From: Streptomyces sp. NBC_00370
GTDB taxonomy: Bacteria; Actinomycetota; Actinomycetes; Streptomycetales; Streptomycetaceae
Length of the DNA: 64,000 bases
Direction: 5' to 3'
Assembly: GCF_036084755.1 (NCBI RefSeq)
Contig: NZ_CP107968.1
Coordinates: forward strand, 1,302,001 to 1,366,000
Shown here: positions 49,784 to 62,145 of the stretch, in pieces
How the letters are laid out: each line of letters starts with the position of its first letter
Position numbering within the stretch: position 1 is the first letter of the stretch
Position numbers and translations under genes: made by a program
The notes under the pieces: generated by a model
Told to the model about the DNA's origin: nothing
Seen by the model: the letters and a program-made list of their open reading frames with translations, nothing else
Databases searched by the model: none

Positions 49784-49903
49784 GCCGTCGACGGGCGCCG
49801 CGGCGGGGGCCGCCGCATAGGCCGCCCGGGCCGCGAGGAACGCGGCAGCCTTCGGCGCGGCCGCTGCTGCGGACCGTGCGTCGAGGAAGGCGTACCGGAA
49901 CAT
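49772..49903 (-). CDS. Putative 43-residue Ala-rich leader peptide upstream of tuf
   Basis: The frame runs from ATG 49903 to TGA 49772, 89 bp upstream of the tuf ATG. The peptide has 21 alanines among 43 residues ([20 protein letters not shown], then more Ala blocks, ending VDGARS). Codon third positions are mostly G/C. No strong ribosome binding site is visible. Ala-rich open frames arise easily in GC-rich DNA, so it may be chance; the coincidence of its stop with the leader stem is the reason to list it. Confidence 0.35.
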   Translation of the reverse strand: MFRYAFLDARSAAAAAPKAAAFLAARAAYAAAPAAAPVDGARS

Positions 49904-50019
49904 GTCACTGATCATCGCGCACCCGCGGTGCGGCGTCGAACGGTTTTTCAGCGGCCGTTGTCCGCCGGTGTGCCGGGGTCGCGGTCGTCACATTACGGCG
50001 ATCACACCGGCGAGTCGGT

Positions 50020-50025
50020 TAGTCT
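50020..50025 (+). promoter_or_regulatory. -10 hexamer TAGTCT for leaderless transcript
   Basis: TAGTCT ends 6 nt before ATG 50032. No ribosome binding site lies between. Confidence 0.45.
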
Positions 50026-50031
50026 CCACTG

Positions 50032-50736
50032 ATGCTCGACACCGGTCCCCGGCCGTCTTCCGGCCTCGTTGTCCGCTGTTCCAGGGTGCTGCTCTCGCCC
50101 TGGTCCCGATTCTCGATGCTCGTGGTGGTGCTGGGCTGCGCGGCCGCGGCCGTGCTGCTGTACGAGCCACAGAGATTCCTCTCGGCCGGCTGGCCGCCGC
50201 ACGTGGGCGGTGGCGCGGCCGTGGTGCTGTTCGCCGTCGCGTACGGGCTGTGCGCGGTCGCGTTCGTGCCGCGGCCGCTGCTGAACCTCGCGGCCGGGGC
50301 GCTCTTCGGTACGCAACTCGGGCTGCCGGCCGCTCTGGTGGGTACGGTGCTGGGCGCCGGGATCGCCTTCGGGCTCGGCAGGTTCCTCGGCCAGAGCGCG
50401 CTGCGCCCGCTGGTGAGGGGCCGTTGGCTGACGGCCGCCGACGGGCAGCTCAGCCGGCACGGCTTCCGTTCGATGCTGGCGATCCGGCTGTTCCCGGGCG
50501 TGCCGTTCGCCGCGGCCAACTACTGCGCCGCCGTGTCGCGGATGGGCTGGCTGCCGTTCCTGCTGGCGACGGGGCTCGGTTCGATTCCGAACACGGCCGC
50601 CTATGTGGTCGCCGGCAGCCGGGCGGCCTCGCCGATGTCGCCGACCTTTCTGGCGGCGATGGGCTTCATCGTGCTGTCCGGTCTCGGGGCCGCCGTGGTG
50701 GCCTGGCGCAAACGCCACCGCATCGGCGGCAGTTGA
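50032..50736 (+). CDS. VTT-domain (TVP38/TMEM64, DedA-related) membrane protein
   Basis: Membrane protein of 234 residues with a VTT/SNARE-associated domain: CAVAFVPRPLLNLAAGALFGTQLG, GTVLGAGIAFGLGRFLGQSAL, and FRSMLAIRLFPGVPFAAANYCAAVSRM. Such proteins are linked to lipid scrambling or transport. It is divergent from the tuf leader and convergent (8 bp) with the enoyl-CoA-hydratase-like gene. A second DedA-family gene lies 5 kb away. Confidence 0.87.
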   Translation: MLDTGPRPSSGLVVRCSRVLLSPWSRFSMLVVVLGCAAAAVLLYEPQRFLSAGWPPHVGGGAAVVLFAVAYGLCAVAFVPRPLLNLAAGALFGTQLGLPAALVGTVLGAGIAFGLGRFLGQSALRPLVRGRWLTAADGQLSRHGFRSMLAIRLFPGVPFAAANYCAAVSRMGWLPFLLATGLGSIPNTAAYVVAGSRAASPMSPTFLAAMGFIVLSGLGAAVVAWRKRHRIGGS

Positions 50737-50744
50737 TCCGTCCG

Positions 50745-51812
50745 TCAGCTCCGGTCGGCGGCGCCGAGCGCGCCGCCGGGCGGTGTGGCGGAGAACCGCG
50801 CCACGTCCGCCTCGGTGACGCCCGCCAGGTCGGCGGGTGACCAGTGCGGGGTGCGGTCCTTGTCGATGACCTGGGCGCGGATCCCCTCGACGAGGTCGTG
50901 GGTGGCCAGCGCGGCGCAGGAGGCCCGGTACTCCTGGTCCAGGACCTCTTCCAGGGTGGCAAGGCGGCGGGCGGTGCGCAGTGCGGCCAGCGTGGCCTTG
51001 AGCGCGGTGGGCGAGCGGGTCAGGACGGTCGCGGCGGCCTCCTTCGCCGCCGGGTCACCGTGGTCGAGGAGCCGGCCGACGATCTCCTCGATGGTCTCCG
51101 CCGAGTAACACGCGTCGATCCAGGGCCGGCCGTCCGCCAGGTCACCCTCGGGCGCCGGCTGCTCGTAGGGCCGTACGGCCGCCCGCAGGTCGCCGGTCGT
51201 GGTGGCGGCGAAGGCGGTGTGCAGCTCGGGCAGCAGTTCCGACGGGACGAAGTGGTCGGCGAGGCCGCACAGTACGGCGTCGGCGGCGCGCACCACCCGT
51301 CCGGTGAGGGCGAGATGGGTGCCCAGCTCGCCGGGCGCCCGGGACAGCAGATAGGTGCCGCCCACGTCGGGGACGAGGCCGATGCCGGTCTCCGGCATGG
51401 CGACGGCGGAGCGTTCGGTGACGATCCGCACGCTGCCGTGCGCCGAGACACCGACCCCGCCGCCCATCACGATGCCGTCCATGATCGCGGCGTACGGCTT
51501 GGGGTAGCGGGCGATCCGGGCGTTGAGCAGGTACTCGTCGCGCCAGAAGCCGGGGGATTCGGCGCCGCCGGTGCGGGCGTCCTCGTACACGGCCCGGATG
51601 TCGCCGCCCGCGCACAGCCCGCGCTCGCCGGCGCCGGTGATGACGACGGCCGCGACGTCCTCGTCGTGTTCCCACCGCGCCAGGGCGGCGTCGATGATCC
51701 GCACCATGGGTCGGGTCAGCGCGTTGAGTGCCCGGGGACGGTTCAGGGTGAGCTGGGCCAGCCGTCCTGTCCGGCCGGTCAGCACCGGTTCCTCGGGTCC
51801 TTCGGCTGCCAT
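50745..51812 (-). CDS. Enoyl-CoA hydratase/isomerase family, 3-hydroxyisobutyryl-CoA hydrolase-like
   Basis: Crotonase-fold protein of 355 residues, the length of 3-hydroxyisobutyryl-CoA hydrolases. The oxyanion-hole region is GLCAGGDIRAVYEDA and MDGIVMGGGVGVSAHG; the HIBCH catalytic block PETGIGLVPDVGGTYLLSR is intact, and WIDACYSAETIEEIV is typical. It would free 3-hydroxyisobutyrate from its CoA ester in valine breakdown. It lies 55 bp downstream of meaB on the same strand, joining valine and methylmalonyl-CoA metabolism. Confidence 0.88.
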   Translation of the reverse strand: MAAEGPEEPVLTGRTGRLAQLTLNRPRALNALTRPMVRIIDAALARWEHDEDVAAVVITGAGERGLCAGGDIRAVYEDARTGGAESPGFWRDEYLLNARIARYPKPYAAIMDGIVMGGGVGVSAHGSVRIVTERSAVAMPETGIGLVPDVGGTYLLSRAPGELGTHLALTGRVVRAADAVLCGLADHFVPSELLPELHTAFAATTTGDLRAAVRPYEQPAPEGDLADGRPWIDACYSAETIEEIVGRLLDHGDPAAKEAAATVLTRSPTALKATLAALRTARRLATLEEVLDQEYRASCAALATHDLVEGIRAQVIDKDRTPHWSPADLAGVTEADVARFSATPPGGALGAADRS

Positions 51813-51867
51813 GCCGCCACCGTTCCGTTCGCTGTTCGGACGCGTCGTTCCCGTATCCGGTCAGACT

Positions 51868-52881
51868 CTAAGTGGTGTCCGGCCGGCGGTCCTCGCCGGG
51901 CAGGGCCAGCGCCTCGATGATCCGCTCGGCCGCGAGGGTCGCCGTCAGCGTGCCGTCCCGTACCCGCTGTTCCAGTCCGGGCGTGAGTGCCCGTACACCG
52001 GGGTCGTCCCGCAGCCGGTCCAGCAGATGGTCCCGGACCATGGCCCAGGTCCAGTCGACCTGCTGGTCGCGCCGTTTGCGCGCCAGCCGGCCCTCGGACG
52101 CCAGGACGGCGCGGTGCTGCTCCAGCCGCTCCCAGACCGCGTCGAGGCCCGTGCCCTCGCGGGCGCTGCAACTGAGCACCGGCGGTGTCCAGGCGGCGTC
52201 CACTGGGGTCATCAGCCGCAGCGCGCCCGCCAGTTCACGGGCGGCCGAGCGGGCATCGCGCTCGTGGGGGCCGTCGGCCTTGTTGACGGCGATGACGTCC
52301 GCCAGCTCCAGCACCCCCTTCTTGATGCCCTGGAGCTGGTCGCCGGTGCGGGCGAGGCTGAGCAGCAGGAAGGAGTCCACCATGTTGGCGACGGCCGTCT
52401 CCGACTGGCCGACCCCGACGGTCTCGACGAGCACCACGTCGTACCCGGCCGCCTCCATCACGACGATGGTCTCGCGGGTCGCCTTCGCGACGCCGCCGAG
52501 CGTGCCGGCCGTCGGCGACGGCCGTACGAAGGCGTGCGGGTCGACGGCCAGCCGCTCCATCCTGGTCTTGTCCCCCAGGATGGAGCCGCCGGTCCTGCTG
52601 GACGACGGGTCGACGGCGAGCACGGCGACCCGGTGGCCGAGTCCGGTGAGCAGGGTGCCGAGCGCGTCGATGAAAGTCGACTTGCCGACACCGGGCACCC
52701 CGCTGATCCCGATGCGCCGGGCGTTTCCCGCGTGCGGCAGCAGCTGGGTCAGCAGCTGCTGGGCCAGCGCCCGGTGGTCGGGCCTGGTCGACTCGACCAG
52801 CGTGACCGCGCGTGCGATGTGGGAGCGCGAACCGTCGAGGACACCCTTGGCGTAGCTGTCGATGTCGATCGGTCGGGGCAT
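51868..52881 (-). CDS. meaB: Methylmalonyl-CoA mutase-associated GTPase MeaB
   Basis: G3E GTPase of 337 residues that protects and reloads cobalamin in the mutase. Walker A GVPGVGKSTFIDALG, LAVDPSSSRTGGSILGDKTRM, the switch III-like KATRETIVVMEAAGYDVVLVETVGVGQSE and the NKAD base motif are all present. It begins 4 bp after mutB, the standard order. Confidence 0.95.
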   Translation of the reverse strand: MPRPIDIDSYAKGVLDGSRSHIARAVTLVESTRPDHRALAQQLLTQLLPHAGNARRIGISGVPGVGKSTFIDALGTLLTGLGHRVAVLAVDPSSSRTGGSILGDKTRMERLAVDPHAFVRPSPTAGTLGGVAKATRETIVVMEAAGYDVVLVETVGVGQSETAVANMVDSFLLLSLARTGDQLQGIKKGVLELADVIAVNKADGPHERDARSAARELAGALRLMTPVDAAWTPPVLSCSAREGTGLDAVWERLEQHRAVLASEGRLARKRRDQQVDWTWAMVRDHLLDRLRDDPGVRALTPGLEQRVRDGTLTATLAAERIIEALALPGEDRRPDTT

Positions 52882-52885
52882 CAGC

Positions 52886-55086
<2,201 letters not shown>

Positions 55087-55087
<1 letters not shown>

Positions 55088-56964
55088 CACGCCACTCCCA
55101 TCCGGTCGAGCAGGGCGGTCAGGACGGCGACGGCGTCGCCGCCCGCGACGACGAACTCGTCGATCCCGGCCCGTTCATAGGTCTCACGCTGTTCGCCGGG
55201 CCGCCCGGCGAGCAGCACCCGGTCGGCGCCTGCCGCCTTCAGCGCCTCGGCGACGGGCACGGCCTGCTCCGCGTAGAGCGCGTCGCTGGAGCAGACGCAG
55301 GCGACGGTGGCGCCGCTGCGGGCGAAGGCGTCGCCCACGGTGGCCGCGTCCACCGTCACCGGGTCGTGCACGGGTTCGATGCCGCCGGCCCGGAAGAGGC
55401 TCCCCGCGAATCCGGCGCGCGCCGTGTGGGCGGCGGCGGGTCCGAGGGCGGCCAGGAAGGCGCGCGGGCGGGCGCCGGTGGCGGCGAGGTGCGCGTCGGA
55501 GCGGGCCCGCAGGGCCTCGAACGCCTCGTCGCGCCGTACGGTCGGCAGCCCGCCGCCGGGAGGTACGGGCGCGGGGTCGCGGACCACCGCGACCTCGGTC
55601 AGCTGGGGGAACTCACTGACTCCCGTGACGGGTTCGCGGCGCGTGGCCAGCCGGTGCGAGCGCTCCCGCCAGGTGTCGGCGATCCGTTCGCCGATCAGCC
55701 CGGAGCGCAGCGCGGCCCGCTGGCCCCCGGCGCGTTCGATCTCCTGGAACCACGCCCAGCCCGCCTTGGCCAGGTCGTCGGTGAGCCGCTCCACGTACCA
55801 GGAGCCGCCGGCCGGGTCGACGACCCGGCCGAGGTGTGACTCCTCCAGCAGGATGGTGGAGGTGTTACGGGCGATCCGGCGCGCGAAGGCGTCGGAGAGG
55901 CCGAACTCCTGGTCGAACGGCAGTACGGTCACCGAGTCGGCGCCGCCGAGTCCCGCCGCCAGTGCGGCGACGGTGGTGCGCAGCATGTTCACCCACGGGT
56001 CGCGGCGCGTCATCATCACCCGCGAGGTCACGGCGTGCTGCCGCTGCGCCGCGGAGTCGCTGCCCGCGCCACTGACCTCGGCCACCCGCGCCCACAGCCG
56101 GCGCGCGGCACGGAACTTGGCGATCGTCAGGAACTGGTCGGCGCCGGCCGCGTAGCGGAACTCCAGCTGCCCGCAGGCCGCTTCGACGCTCAGCCCCGCC
56201 TCGGTCAGGTCGCGCAGCCAGCCGACGCCTGTCGCCAGTGAACAGCCCAGCTCCTGGGCGTCCGAGCCGCCCGCCTCGTGGTACGGCAGCGCGTCCACGA
56301 CGACGGCCCGCAGGCCCGGGTACTCCTGGTGGCACAACTCGGCGAGGCGCGCCGCCTCTTCGGTGTGCCCGGCCGTCTCCTGTCCGGTGCGGGCGAGTTG
56401 GCCGACCGGGTCGGCGCCGAGGTTGCCGGCGGCCGCGGTGCGCGGTACGCCGCGCTGCTCGTACAGCTTCAGCAACTCCCGCGCGGCCGGGCCGAATTCG
56501 TCGCCCGCTTCGAGGGCGATCGGCGCCAGGTCCAGATAGACACCGTCAAGTGCCGTCGCCAGGGCGGAGACCGGCGCGCCGCCGGCTCCGACGGCGAGCC
56601 AGAGCGAGGTGACCCCGTTCTCCAGATCGGCCAGCACGGCCTCGTTGAGCTGTACGGGGTCGGGCCGGCCATGCCGCTGTCTGAGGTCCCAGCCGGAGAC
56701 AGCGCCGCCTTCGGGGCGGGCGCCCCTGGTGAAGGGGGCGAAGCCGGGGAACCCGCCGTCGGCGGCGACGTCGGCAGCGGTGTAGAGAGGACGGGTGGTG
56801 ATCCCGTCCTGCAGGGCGGTGGAAAGGGCTGCCTCGGCCGCAGGACCCGACACGTCCCGACCCGATTTGCGCAGGACCCCTGCTACCAGGTCCTGCCACT
56901 GTTCATGGGTCGCGTCAGGGAACTCGGCTGCCAGCGAAAGCCCGTCATCAGGCAGGACCGTCAT
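55087..56964 (-). CDS. mutA: Methylmalonyl-CoA mutase small subunit
   Basis: Non-catalytic beta subunit, 625 residues, same two-domain fold as MutB but lacking the cobalamin His motif ([18 protein letters not shown] region without DxHxxG). Shared segments include [31 protein letters not shown] and [36 protein letters not shown] ends 6 nt before the ATG (56971-56976), so the operon may start with a leaderless message. First gene of mutA-mutB-meaB. Confidence 0.95.
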
Positions 56965-56970
56965 GCGTCG

Positions 56971-56976
56971 ATGCTA
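56971..56976 (-). promoter_or_regulatory. -10 hexamer TAGCAT for mutA
   Basis: Reverse-strand TAGCAT with 6 nt to ATG 56964. No cobalamin riboswitch is recognisable in the 196-bp gap to uppP. Confidence 0.4.
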
Positions 56977-57096
56977 GGGCAGCGAGGTCGGGCCGCAGCA
57001 GTGTGCATCGCCACAAACATCCCTCGACTTCCGATGGCCCTTTCATGTTTAACCGCAGATCCAGTACCTCCCGGCCGGGCGGCTGATCGCAGACGC

Positions 57097-57102
57097 TAGG
57101 CT
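57097..57102 (+). promoter_or_regulatory. Possible -10 hexamer TAGGCT for uppP
   Basis: TAGGCT would give a leader of about 50 nt to ATG 57161; no convincing -35 box is seen. Confidence 0.25.
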
Positions 57103-57160
57103 GCCCACTCGGCCTGTTCGCGCATCGACCGTGATTACTTCCTGGGCGGCTCTGTACTCC

Positions 57161-58033
57161 ATGTCTTGGTTCGAATCCTTCATCCTCGGGCTTGTCCAGG
57201 GGCTGACCGAGTTCCTGCCCATCTCGTCCAGCGCGCATCTGCGGCTGACCGCCGCGTTCGCCGGCTGGCACGACCCGGGGGCCGCCTTCACCGCGATCAC
57301 CCAGATCGGTACGGAGGCGGCGGTCCTGATCTACTTCCGCAAGGACATCGCCCGGATCGTCTCCGCCTGGTTCCGCTCGCTCGGCAACAAGGCGATGCGC
57401 GCCGACCACGACGCGCAGATGGGCTGGCTCGTCATTGTCGGCTCGATCCCGATCGGTGTGCTGGGCGTGACGTTCAAGGACCAGATCGAGGGTCCGTTCC
57501 GCGATCTGCGGCTGATCGCCGTGACGCTGATCGTGATGGGTGTCGTCCTCGGCGTGGCGGACCGGCTCGCCGCCCGCGACGAGACCGGCGGCAAGCACCG
57601 CGCGGTCAAGCAGCGCAAGGGGCTGCAGGACCTGGGCGTCAAGGACGGGCTGATCTTCGGCTTCTGCCAGGCCATGGCCCTGGTGCCCGGTGTCTCCCGG
57701 TCGGGCGCCACCATCAGCGGCGGACTGCTGATGGGCTACACCCGCGAGTCGGCCGCGCGCTACTCGTTCCTGCTCGCCGTCCCCGCGGTCCTGGCCTCGG
57801 GTGTGTTCGAGCTGAAGGACGCGGGCGAGGGCCATGTGGCCTGGGGACCGACGATCTTCGCCACGATCATCGCGTTCGTTGTCGGATATGTCGTTATCGC
57901 GTGGTTCATGAAGTTCATTACATCCAAGAGCTTCATGCCGTTCGTGATCTATCGGATCCTGCTCGGCATCGCGCTGTTCTTCCTGGTCAGCACCGACACG
58001 CTGAGCCCGCACGCGGGCGAGTCGGCCGCCTAG
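57161..58033 (+). CDS. uppP: Undecaprenyl-diphosphatase UppP/BacA
   Basis: Membrane enzyme of 290 residues that converts undecaprenyl diphosphate to the monophosphate for cell-wall lipid recycling; overproduction gives bacitracin resistance in other species. Family motifs GLVQGLTEFLPISSSAHL and ALVPGVSRSGATISGGLLMG are intact. About eight helices. ATG 57161 gives the usual MSWFESF start but has no clear ribosome site; GTG 57131 is an in-frame option. Confidence 0.93.
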   Translation: MSWFESFILGLVQGLTEFLPISSSAHLRLTAAFAGWHDPGAAFTAITQIGTEAAVLIYFRKDIARIVSAWFRSLGNKAMRADHDAQMGWLVIVGSIPIGVLGVTFKDQIEGPFRDLRLIAVTLIVMGVVLGVADRLAARDETGGKHRAVKQRKGLQDLGVKDGLIFGFCQAMALVPGVSRSGATISGGLLMGYTRESAARYSFLLAVPAVLASGVFELKDAGEGHVAWGPTIFATIIAFVVGYVVIAWFMKFITSKSFMPFVIYRILLGIALFFLVSTDTLSPHAGESAA

Positions 58034-58115
58034 TAACCCATATTCCCGGCTTTTCAAACCCCGAGTGTGAGCAAGGCCGCTAACGAAATGGTCACGTGGC
58101 GGCGGCCTCTGCCCA

Positions 58116-58121
58116 TAGGGT
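58116..58121 (+). promoter_or_regulatory. -10 hexamer TAGGGT for leaderless transcript
   Basis: TAGGGT ends 7 nt before ATG 58129; no ribosome binding site lies between. Confidence 0.45.
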
Positions 58122-58128
58122 TTGTCGT

Positions 58129-58299
58129 ATGTCCTCTCCTTCCGCTTCCGTTCCTTCGGCCTCCGACGCTGTCGTGGCCAACGAACGGATCCGCGCGCTC
58201 GTGGACGCGGCCGACGGGACGTGGCCGGCCGAGGCGTACGAGGTCCTGTTGCTGGAATGGGCAGCCGCCCTCCACAACGGGGTCGACGAAGCCGCCTGA
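58129..58299 (+). CDS. Small conserved-looking protein, 56 aa
   Basis: Protein of 56 residues, Ser/Ala-rich at the start then a helix [31 protein letters not shown], acidic. It has its own promoter and a strong terminator 50 bp downstream, so it is a single-gene unit. The function is not recognised. The leaderless pattern supports this start over the longer frame from 58096. Confidence 0.65.
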   Translation: MSSPSASVPSASDAVVANERIRALVDAADGTWPAEAYEVLLLEWAAALHNGVDEAA

Positions 58300-58349
58300 T
58301 CCACGCCGCCCGACCCGCGCGCCGCTTTCCACGCGCACCACACGCCCCT

Positions 58350-58382
58350 GCGGGCCGTCTGTCCTTACGACAGGCGGCCCGC
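58350..58382 (+). terminator. Strong terminator after the 56-aa gene
   Basis: A 14-bp stem (58350-58363 with 58369-58382) with one G-U type mismatch and a 5-nt loop CTTAC. Very GC-rich, no U-tract. It isolates the small gene from pntA. Confidence 0.8.
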
Positions 58383-58519
58383 ACTTCGTTGTCCCGGGCG
58401 CCCGCGGCTCGCGCACAGGGCACCCCGGTTCGACCGGGCGAACATCCTTTACCGCATGCTGGCTCCGATCGGGACACGCATCACATCGGCACCATGAGAC
58501 CGGTAGAGGAGACCTCCGT

Positions 58520-60061
58520 ATGGCATCGCGCATCGGAGTGGTGAAGGAATCATCGCCCGGCGAATCCCGGGTGTCGGCGACACCCACCACGGTTCGGCAG
58601 TTGTTGTCGCTCGGTTACGCGGTCGCCGTGGAAGCAGGCGCCGGGGAGCGGTCGAGCTTCACCGACGAGGCGTACGAGGAAGCCGGCGCCGCCGTCGTAC
58701 CCGCAGGTGAGGCATGGGGCAGCGACATCGTCCTGAAGGTCAACGCGCCGAACCCGGACGAGATCGGGCGGCTGCGCGACGGGGCCGTGCTGGTCGGCCT
58801 GCTGGCACCGGCCCTCGATCCGCAGCTCGTCGAGACGCTGGCGCTGCGCCCGATCACCGCCCTGGCCATGGACGCGGTACCGCGTATCTCCCGCGCCCAG
58901 TCGCTCGACGTGCTCAGCTCGATGGCCAACATCGCCGGCTACCGCGCGGTGATCGAGGCGGCGCATGTCTTCGGGCGGTTCTTCACCGGTCAGGTCACGG
59001 CCGCGGGCAAGGTGCCGCCGGCCAAGGTGCTGGTGGCGGGCGCGGGCGTGGCGGGGCTGGCCGCGATCGGCGCCGCCGGCAGCCTCGGCGCGATCGTCCG
59101 CGCGACGGACCCCCGGCCCGAGGTGGCCGACCAGGTCAGATCCCTGGGCGGCGAATTCCTCGCCGTGGAGGTCGCCGAGCAGCAGCAGAGCACCGACGGC
59201 TACGCCAGGGCGACCTCCGAGGACTACGACCGGCGTGCGGCGGAGATCTACGCCGAGCAGGCCGCCGACGTCGACATCGTCATCACCACCGCCCTGATCC
59301 CGGGCCGGCCCGCGCCGCGGCTGCTGACCGAGCGGGACATCGCGAGCATGCGGCCCGGCAGTGTCGTCGTCGACATGGCGGCGGCGCAGGGCGGCAACGT
59401 GGCGGGTTCTGTGGCGGGCGAGGCAGTGGTCACCGACAACGGTGTGACGATCATCGGGTACACGGATCTCGCCGGCCGGCTGCCCGCGCAGGCTTCGCAG
59501 CTCTACGGCACCAACCTGGTCAACCTGCTGAAACTGCTGACCCCCGGCAAGGACGGCGAGGTCGTCCTCGACTTCGACGACGTCGTGCAGCGCGCGGTGA
59601 CCGTCGTACGCGACGGTACGAAGACGTGGCCGCCACCGCCGGTCCCGGTGTCGGCGGCGCCCGCCGTCGCCGCGCCGGCCGCGCCGCCCGCCGTACGGGA
59701 GCAGAAGCAGCCGCTCACGGCGCGCCGCAAGTACGCCCTCACCGGGGTGGGTGTGGTGCTGCTGTTCCTGCTCACCGCGTTCGCGCCCGCGCAGCTCATC
59801 GGCAACTTCACGGTGTTCGTGCTGGCCATCGTGATCGGCTACTACGTCATCGGCCATGTCCACCACGCCCTGCACACACCGCTGATGTCGGTGACGAACG
59901 CGATCTCCGGGATCATCGTGGTGGGCGCGCTGCTGCAGATCGGGCGCGCGGACACCGTCATCACCGCGTTGTCCTTCGCCGCGATCCTGCTGGCCAGTAT
60001 CAATATCTTCGGCGGTTTCGCCGTGACCCGACGCATGCTCAGCATGTTCTCGAAGGACTGA
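58520..60061 (+). CDS. pntA: Re/Si-specific NAD(P)+ transhydrogenase subunit alpha
   Basis: Alpha subunit, 513 residues. Domain I (about 1-375) resembles alanine dehydrogenase and binds NAD(H): [59 protein letters not shown]. After a Pro/Ala linker come four membrane helices (about 400-505). With PntB it couples hydride transfer between NADH and NADP+ to proton movement. A GAGGAGACC site precedes ATG 58520. Confidence 0.96.
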   Translation: MASRIGVVKESSPGESRVSATPTTVRQLLSLGYAVAVEAGAGERSSFTDEAYEEAGAAVVPAGEAWGSDIVLKVNAPNPDEIGRLRDGAVLVGLLAPALDPQLVETLALRPITALAMDAVPRISRAQSLDVLSSMANIAGYRAVIEAAHVFGRFFTGQVTAAGKVPPAKVLVAGAGVAGLAAIGAAGSLGAIVRATDPRPEVADQVRSLGGEFLAVEVAEQQQSTDGYARATSEDYDRRAAEIYAEQAADVDIVITTALIPGRPAPRLLTERDIASMRPGSVVVDMAAAQGGNVAGSVAGEAVVTDNGVTIIGYTDLAGRLPAQASQLYGTNLVNLLKLLTPGKDGEVVLDFDDVVQRAVTVVRDGTKTWPPPPVPVSAAPAVAAPAAPPAVREQKQPLTARRKYALTGVGVVLLFLLTAFAPAQLIGNFTVFVLAIVIGYYVIGHVHHALHTPLMSVTNAISGIIVVGALLQIGRADTVITALSFAAILLASINIFGGFAVTRRMLSMFSKD

Positions 60062-60067
60062 GCCGCC

Positions 60068-61474
60068 ATGACTGCCGCAACCGCCGCACAAGCGGCCTAC
60101 ATCGTCGCCGCCCTGCTGTTCGTCCTGAGCCTCGCCGGGCTGTCGAAACACGAGACGTCCCGCTCCGGTGTGGTCTTCGGGATCTCCGGCATGACCATCG
60201 CGCTGGCCGCCACCATCGGTCTGGCGTCCCGGTCCATCGCCGCCACCGGCATCGTGCTCATCGTCGTCGCCATGGTCATCGGCGCGGTCATCGGGATCCT
60301 GCGGGCACGCAGTGTCGAGATGACGGGCATGCCCGAACTCATCGCGCTACTGCACAGTTTCGTCGGCGCCGCCGCCGTACTCGTCGGCTGGGACGGCTAC
60401 TTCGGCGTCGAGTCGAAGGGCTCGCACGAGATCGAGATCGCCCACGATCTGCTGCGCATCCACCATGCCGAGGTGTTCATCGGTGTGTTCATCGGCGCCG
60501 TCACCCTCACCGGGTCCGTCGTCGCCTTCCTCAAGCTGTCGGCGCGCATCAACTCACGGCCGCTGATGCTGCCCGGCAAGAACCTGCTCAACATCGGTGC
60601 GCTGGCGGCCTTCGTGGGGCTGACCGTCGCGTTCGTCATCCACCCGAGCCTGGGGCTGCTCATCGCCGTCACGGCGGTCGCGCTCGCGCTCGGCTGGCAT
60701 CTGGTCGCCTCGATCGGCGGCGGCGACATGCCGGTGATCGTGTCGATGCTCAACAGCTACTCGGGCTGGGCGGCCGCCGCTTCCGGTTTCCTGCTGAACA
60801 ACAATCTCCTGATCGTCACGGGCGCGCTGGTCGGCTCGTCCGGTGCGTATCTGTCGTACATCATGTGCCAGGCGATGAACCGCTCGTTCCTGTCGGTCAT
60901 CGCGGGCGGCTTCGGCGCCGAGGCGACGGGCGGTGACGACACCGACTACGGCGAGCACCGCGAGATCAGTGTCGCCGACACCGTCGACCTGCTGAAGAAC
61001 GCCACCTCGGTGGTGATCGCGCCCGGCTACGGCATGGCGGTGGCGCAGGCGCAGTTCCCCGTCGCCGATCTGACCCGCAAGCTCAGGGAGCGCGGGGTCG
61101 ACGTGCGGTTCGCGATCCATCCGGTGGCGGGACGGCTGCCCGGCCATATGAACGTGTTGCTGGCCGAGGCGAAGGTGCCGTACGACATCGTGCTGGAGAT
61201 GGACGAGATCAACGACGATTTCGCCGGCACGGCGGTGGTGCTGGTGATCGGCGCGAACGACACCGTCAACCCGGCCGCCCTGGAGGACCCAAGCAGCCCG
61301 ATCGCCGGTATGCCGGTGCTGCGGGTGTGGGAGGCGGAGAACGTGATCGTCTTCAAGCGGTCCATGAGCCCGGGGTACGCCGGCGTCCAGAACCCGCTGT
61401 TCTTCCGCGAGAACAGCCAGATGCTGTTCGGCGACGCGAAGGAGCGGGTCGAGGACATCCTGCGCACGCTGTAG
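60068..61474 (+). CDS. pntB: NAD(P)+ transhydrogenase subunit beta
   Basis: Beta subunit, 468 residues, with about nine membrane helices in the first 290 residues, then domain III, which binds NADP(H): [56 protein letters not shown], and [18 protein letters not shown]. It starts 6 bp after pntA. Confidence 0.97.
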   Translation: MTAATAAQAAYIVAALLFVLSLAGLSKHETSRSGVVFGISGMTIALAATIGLASRSIAATGIVLIVVAMVIGAVIGILRARSVEMTGMPELIALLHSFVGAAAVLVGWDGYFGVESKGSHEIEIAHDLLRIHHAEVFIGVFIGAVTLTGSVVAFLKLSARINSRPLMLPGKNLLNIGALAAFVGLTVAFVIHPSLGLLIAVTAVALALGWHLVASIGGGDMPVIVSMLNSYSGWAAAASGFLLNNNLLIVTGALVGSSGAYLSYIMCQAMNRSFLSVIAGGFGAEATGGDDTDYGEHREISVADTVDLLKNATSVVIAPGYGMAVAQAQFPVADLTRKLRERGVDVRFAIHPVAGRLPGHMNVLLAEAKVPYDIVLEMDEINDDFAGTAVVLVIGANDTVNPAALEDPSSPIAGMPVLRVWEAENVIVFKRSMSPGYAGVQNPLFFRENSQMLFGDAKERVEDILRTL

Positions 61475-61502
61475 GCACGGGCCCGCACGGGCCGTCCGAG
61501 AA

Positions 61503-61543
61503 CGGGCGGGGACTGGCGGCCGTCACCCACCAGCCCCCGTCCG
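61503..61543. terminator. Bidirectional terminator between pntB and the Asp23 gene
   Basis: Imperfect stem of 14 bp (61503-61516 with 61530-61543; 12 matches plus a G-U pair) with a 13-nt loop, between convergent genes. Confidence 0.55.
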
Positions 61544-61544
61544 C

Positions 61545-61988
61545 TCAGCGCAGGCGCGACGTGTCGGAGCCGCGGTCGTCGTCGTTCTCGTCGTCCTCCC
61601 CCGGTACGTGCACGTCCAGCACACTGATGTTGACCTCGGCCACTTCGAGCCCCGTCATGCTCTCCACGGCGTCGGACACACCGGACTGGATGTCCTCCGC
61701 CGCCTTCGCGATGGGGGTGCCGTACTCGACCACCACCGTGAGGTCGATCGCCGTCTGCTTCTCGCCCACCTCGACCTTGACGCCCCGCGTCAGGTCGTCG
61801 GAGCCCATGCGCCCGCGTACCGCACCCAGCGCGCGGGACGCGCCGCCGCCCATGGCGTACACCCCGGAGGTCTCACGGGTCGCTATGCCGGCGATGGTCG
61901 AGACGACCGAGTCGGCGATCGTGGTCTTGCCCTTGACCGTGCCGTTCTTGTTGCTGGAGACGGTCATTGTGGATCCGTCGGATGCCAT
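61545..61988 (-). CDS. Asp23/Gls24 family envelope stress protein
   Basis: Protein of 147 residues. The Asp23 core is GKTTIADSVVSTIAGIATRETSGVYAMGG, GVKVEVGEKQTAIDLTVVVEYGTPIAKAAEDIQSGVSDAVESMTGLEVAEVNISVLDVHV. The tail is acidic. Asp23 proteins are abundant, membrane-associated stress proteins in Gram-positives. GAGGGAG precedes the ATG. Confidence 0.92.
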   Translation of the reverse strand: MASDGSTMTVSSNKNGTVKGKTTIADSVVSTIAGIATRETSGVYAMGGGASRALGAVRGRMGSDDLTRGVKVEVGEKQTAIDLTVVVEYGTPIAKAAEDIQSGVSDAVESMTGLEVAEVNISVLDVHVPGEDDENDDDRGSDTSRLR

Positions 61989-62132
61989 GAGGATTTCTCC
62001 CTCTCGAAGCGGACTTCCCCCTTCCCACCATGCGCGCGTTGCCCGGGGGCCGCCATTCGGGTGAGGCAGCGTGACCGTCCGGTGTCTCTCCGTCACACCG
62101 ATATCCCCGTGCCGGAGCCGTGGACGCGCGCG

Positions 62133-62138
62133 TAGGCT
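62133..62138 (+). promoter_or_regulatory. -10 hexamer TAGGCT for leaderless transcript
   Basis: TAGGCT ends 7 nt before ATG 62146. Confidence 0.45.
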
Positions 62139-62145
62139 GTGCCGA

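Noticed and set aside
56965..57160. Cobalamin riboswitch upstream of mutA
   Set aside because: The -10 box lies 6 nt before the start codon, leaving no room for a leader, and no B12-box motif is recognisable.
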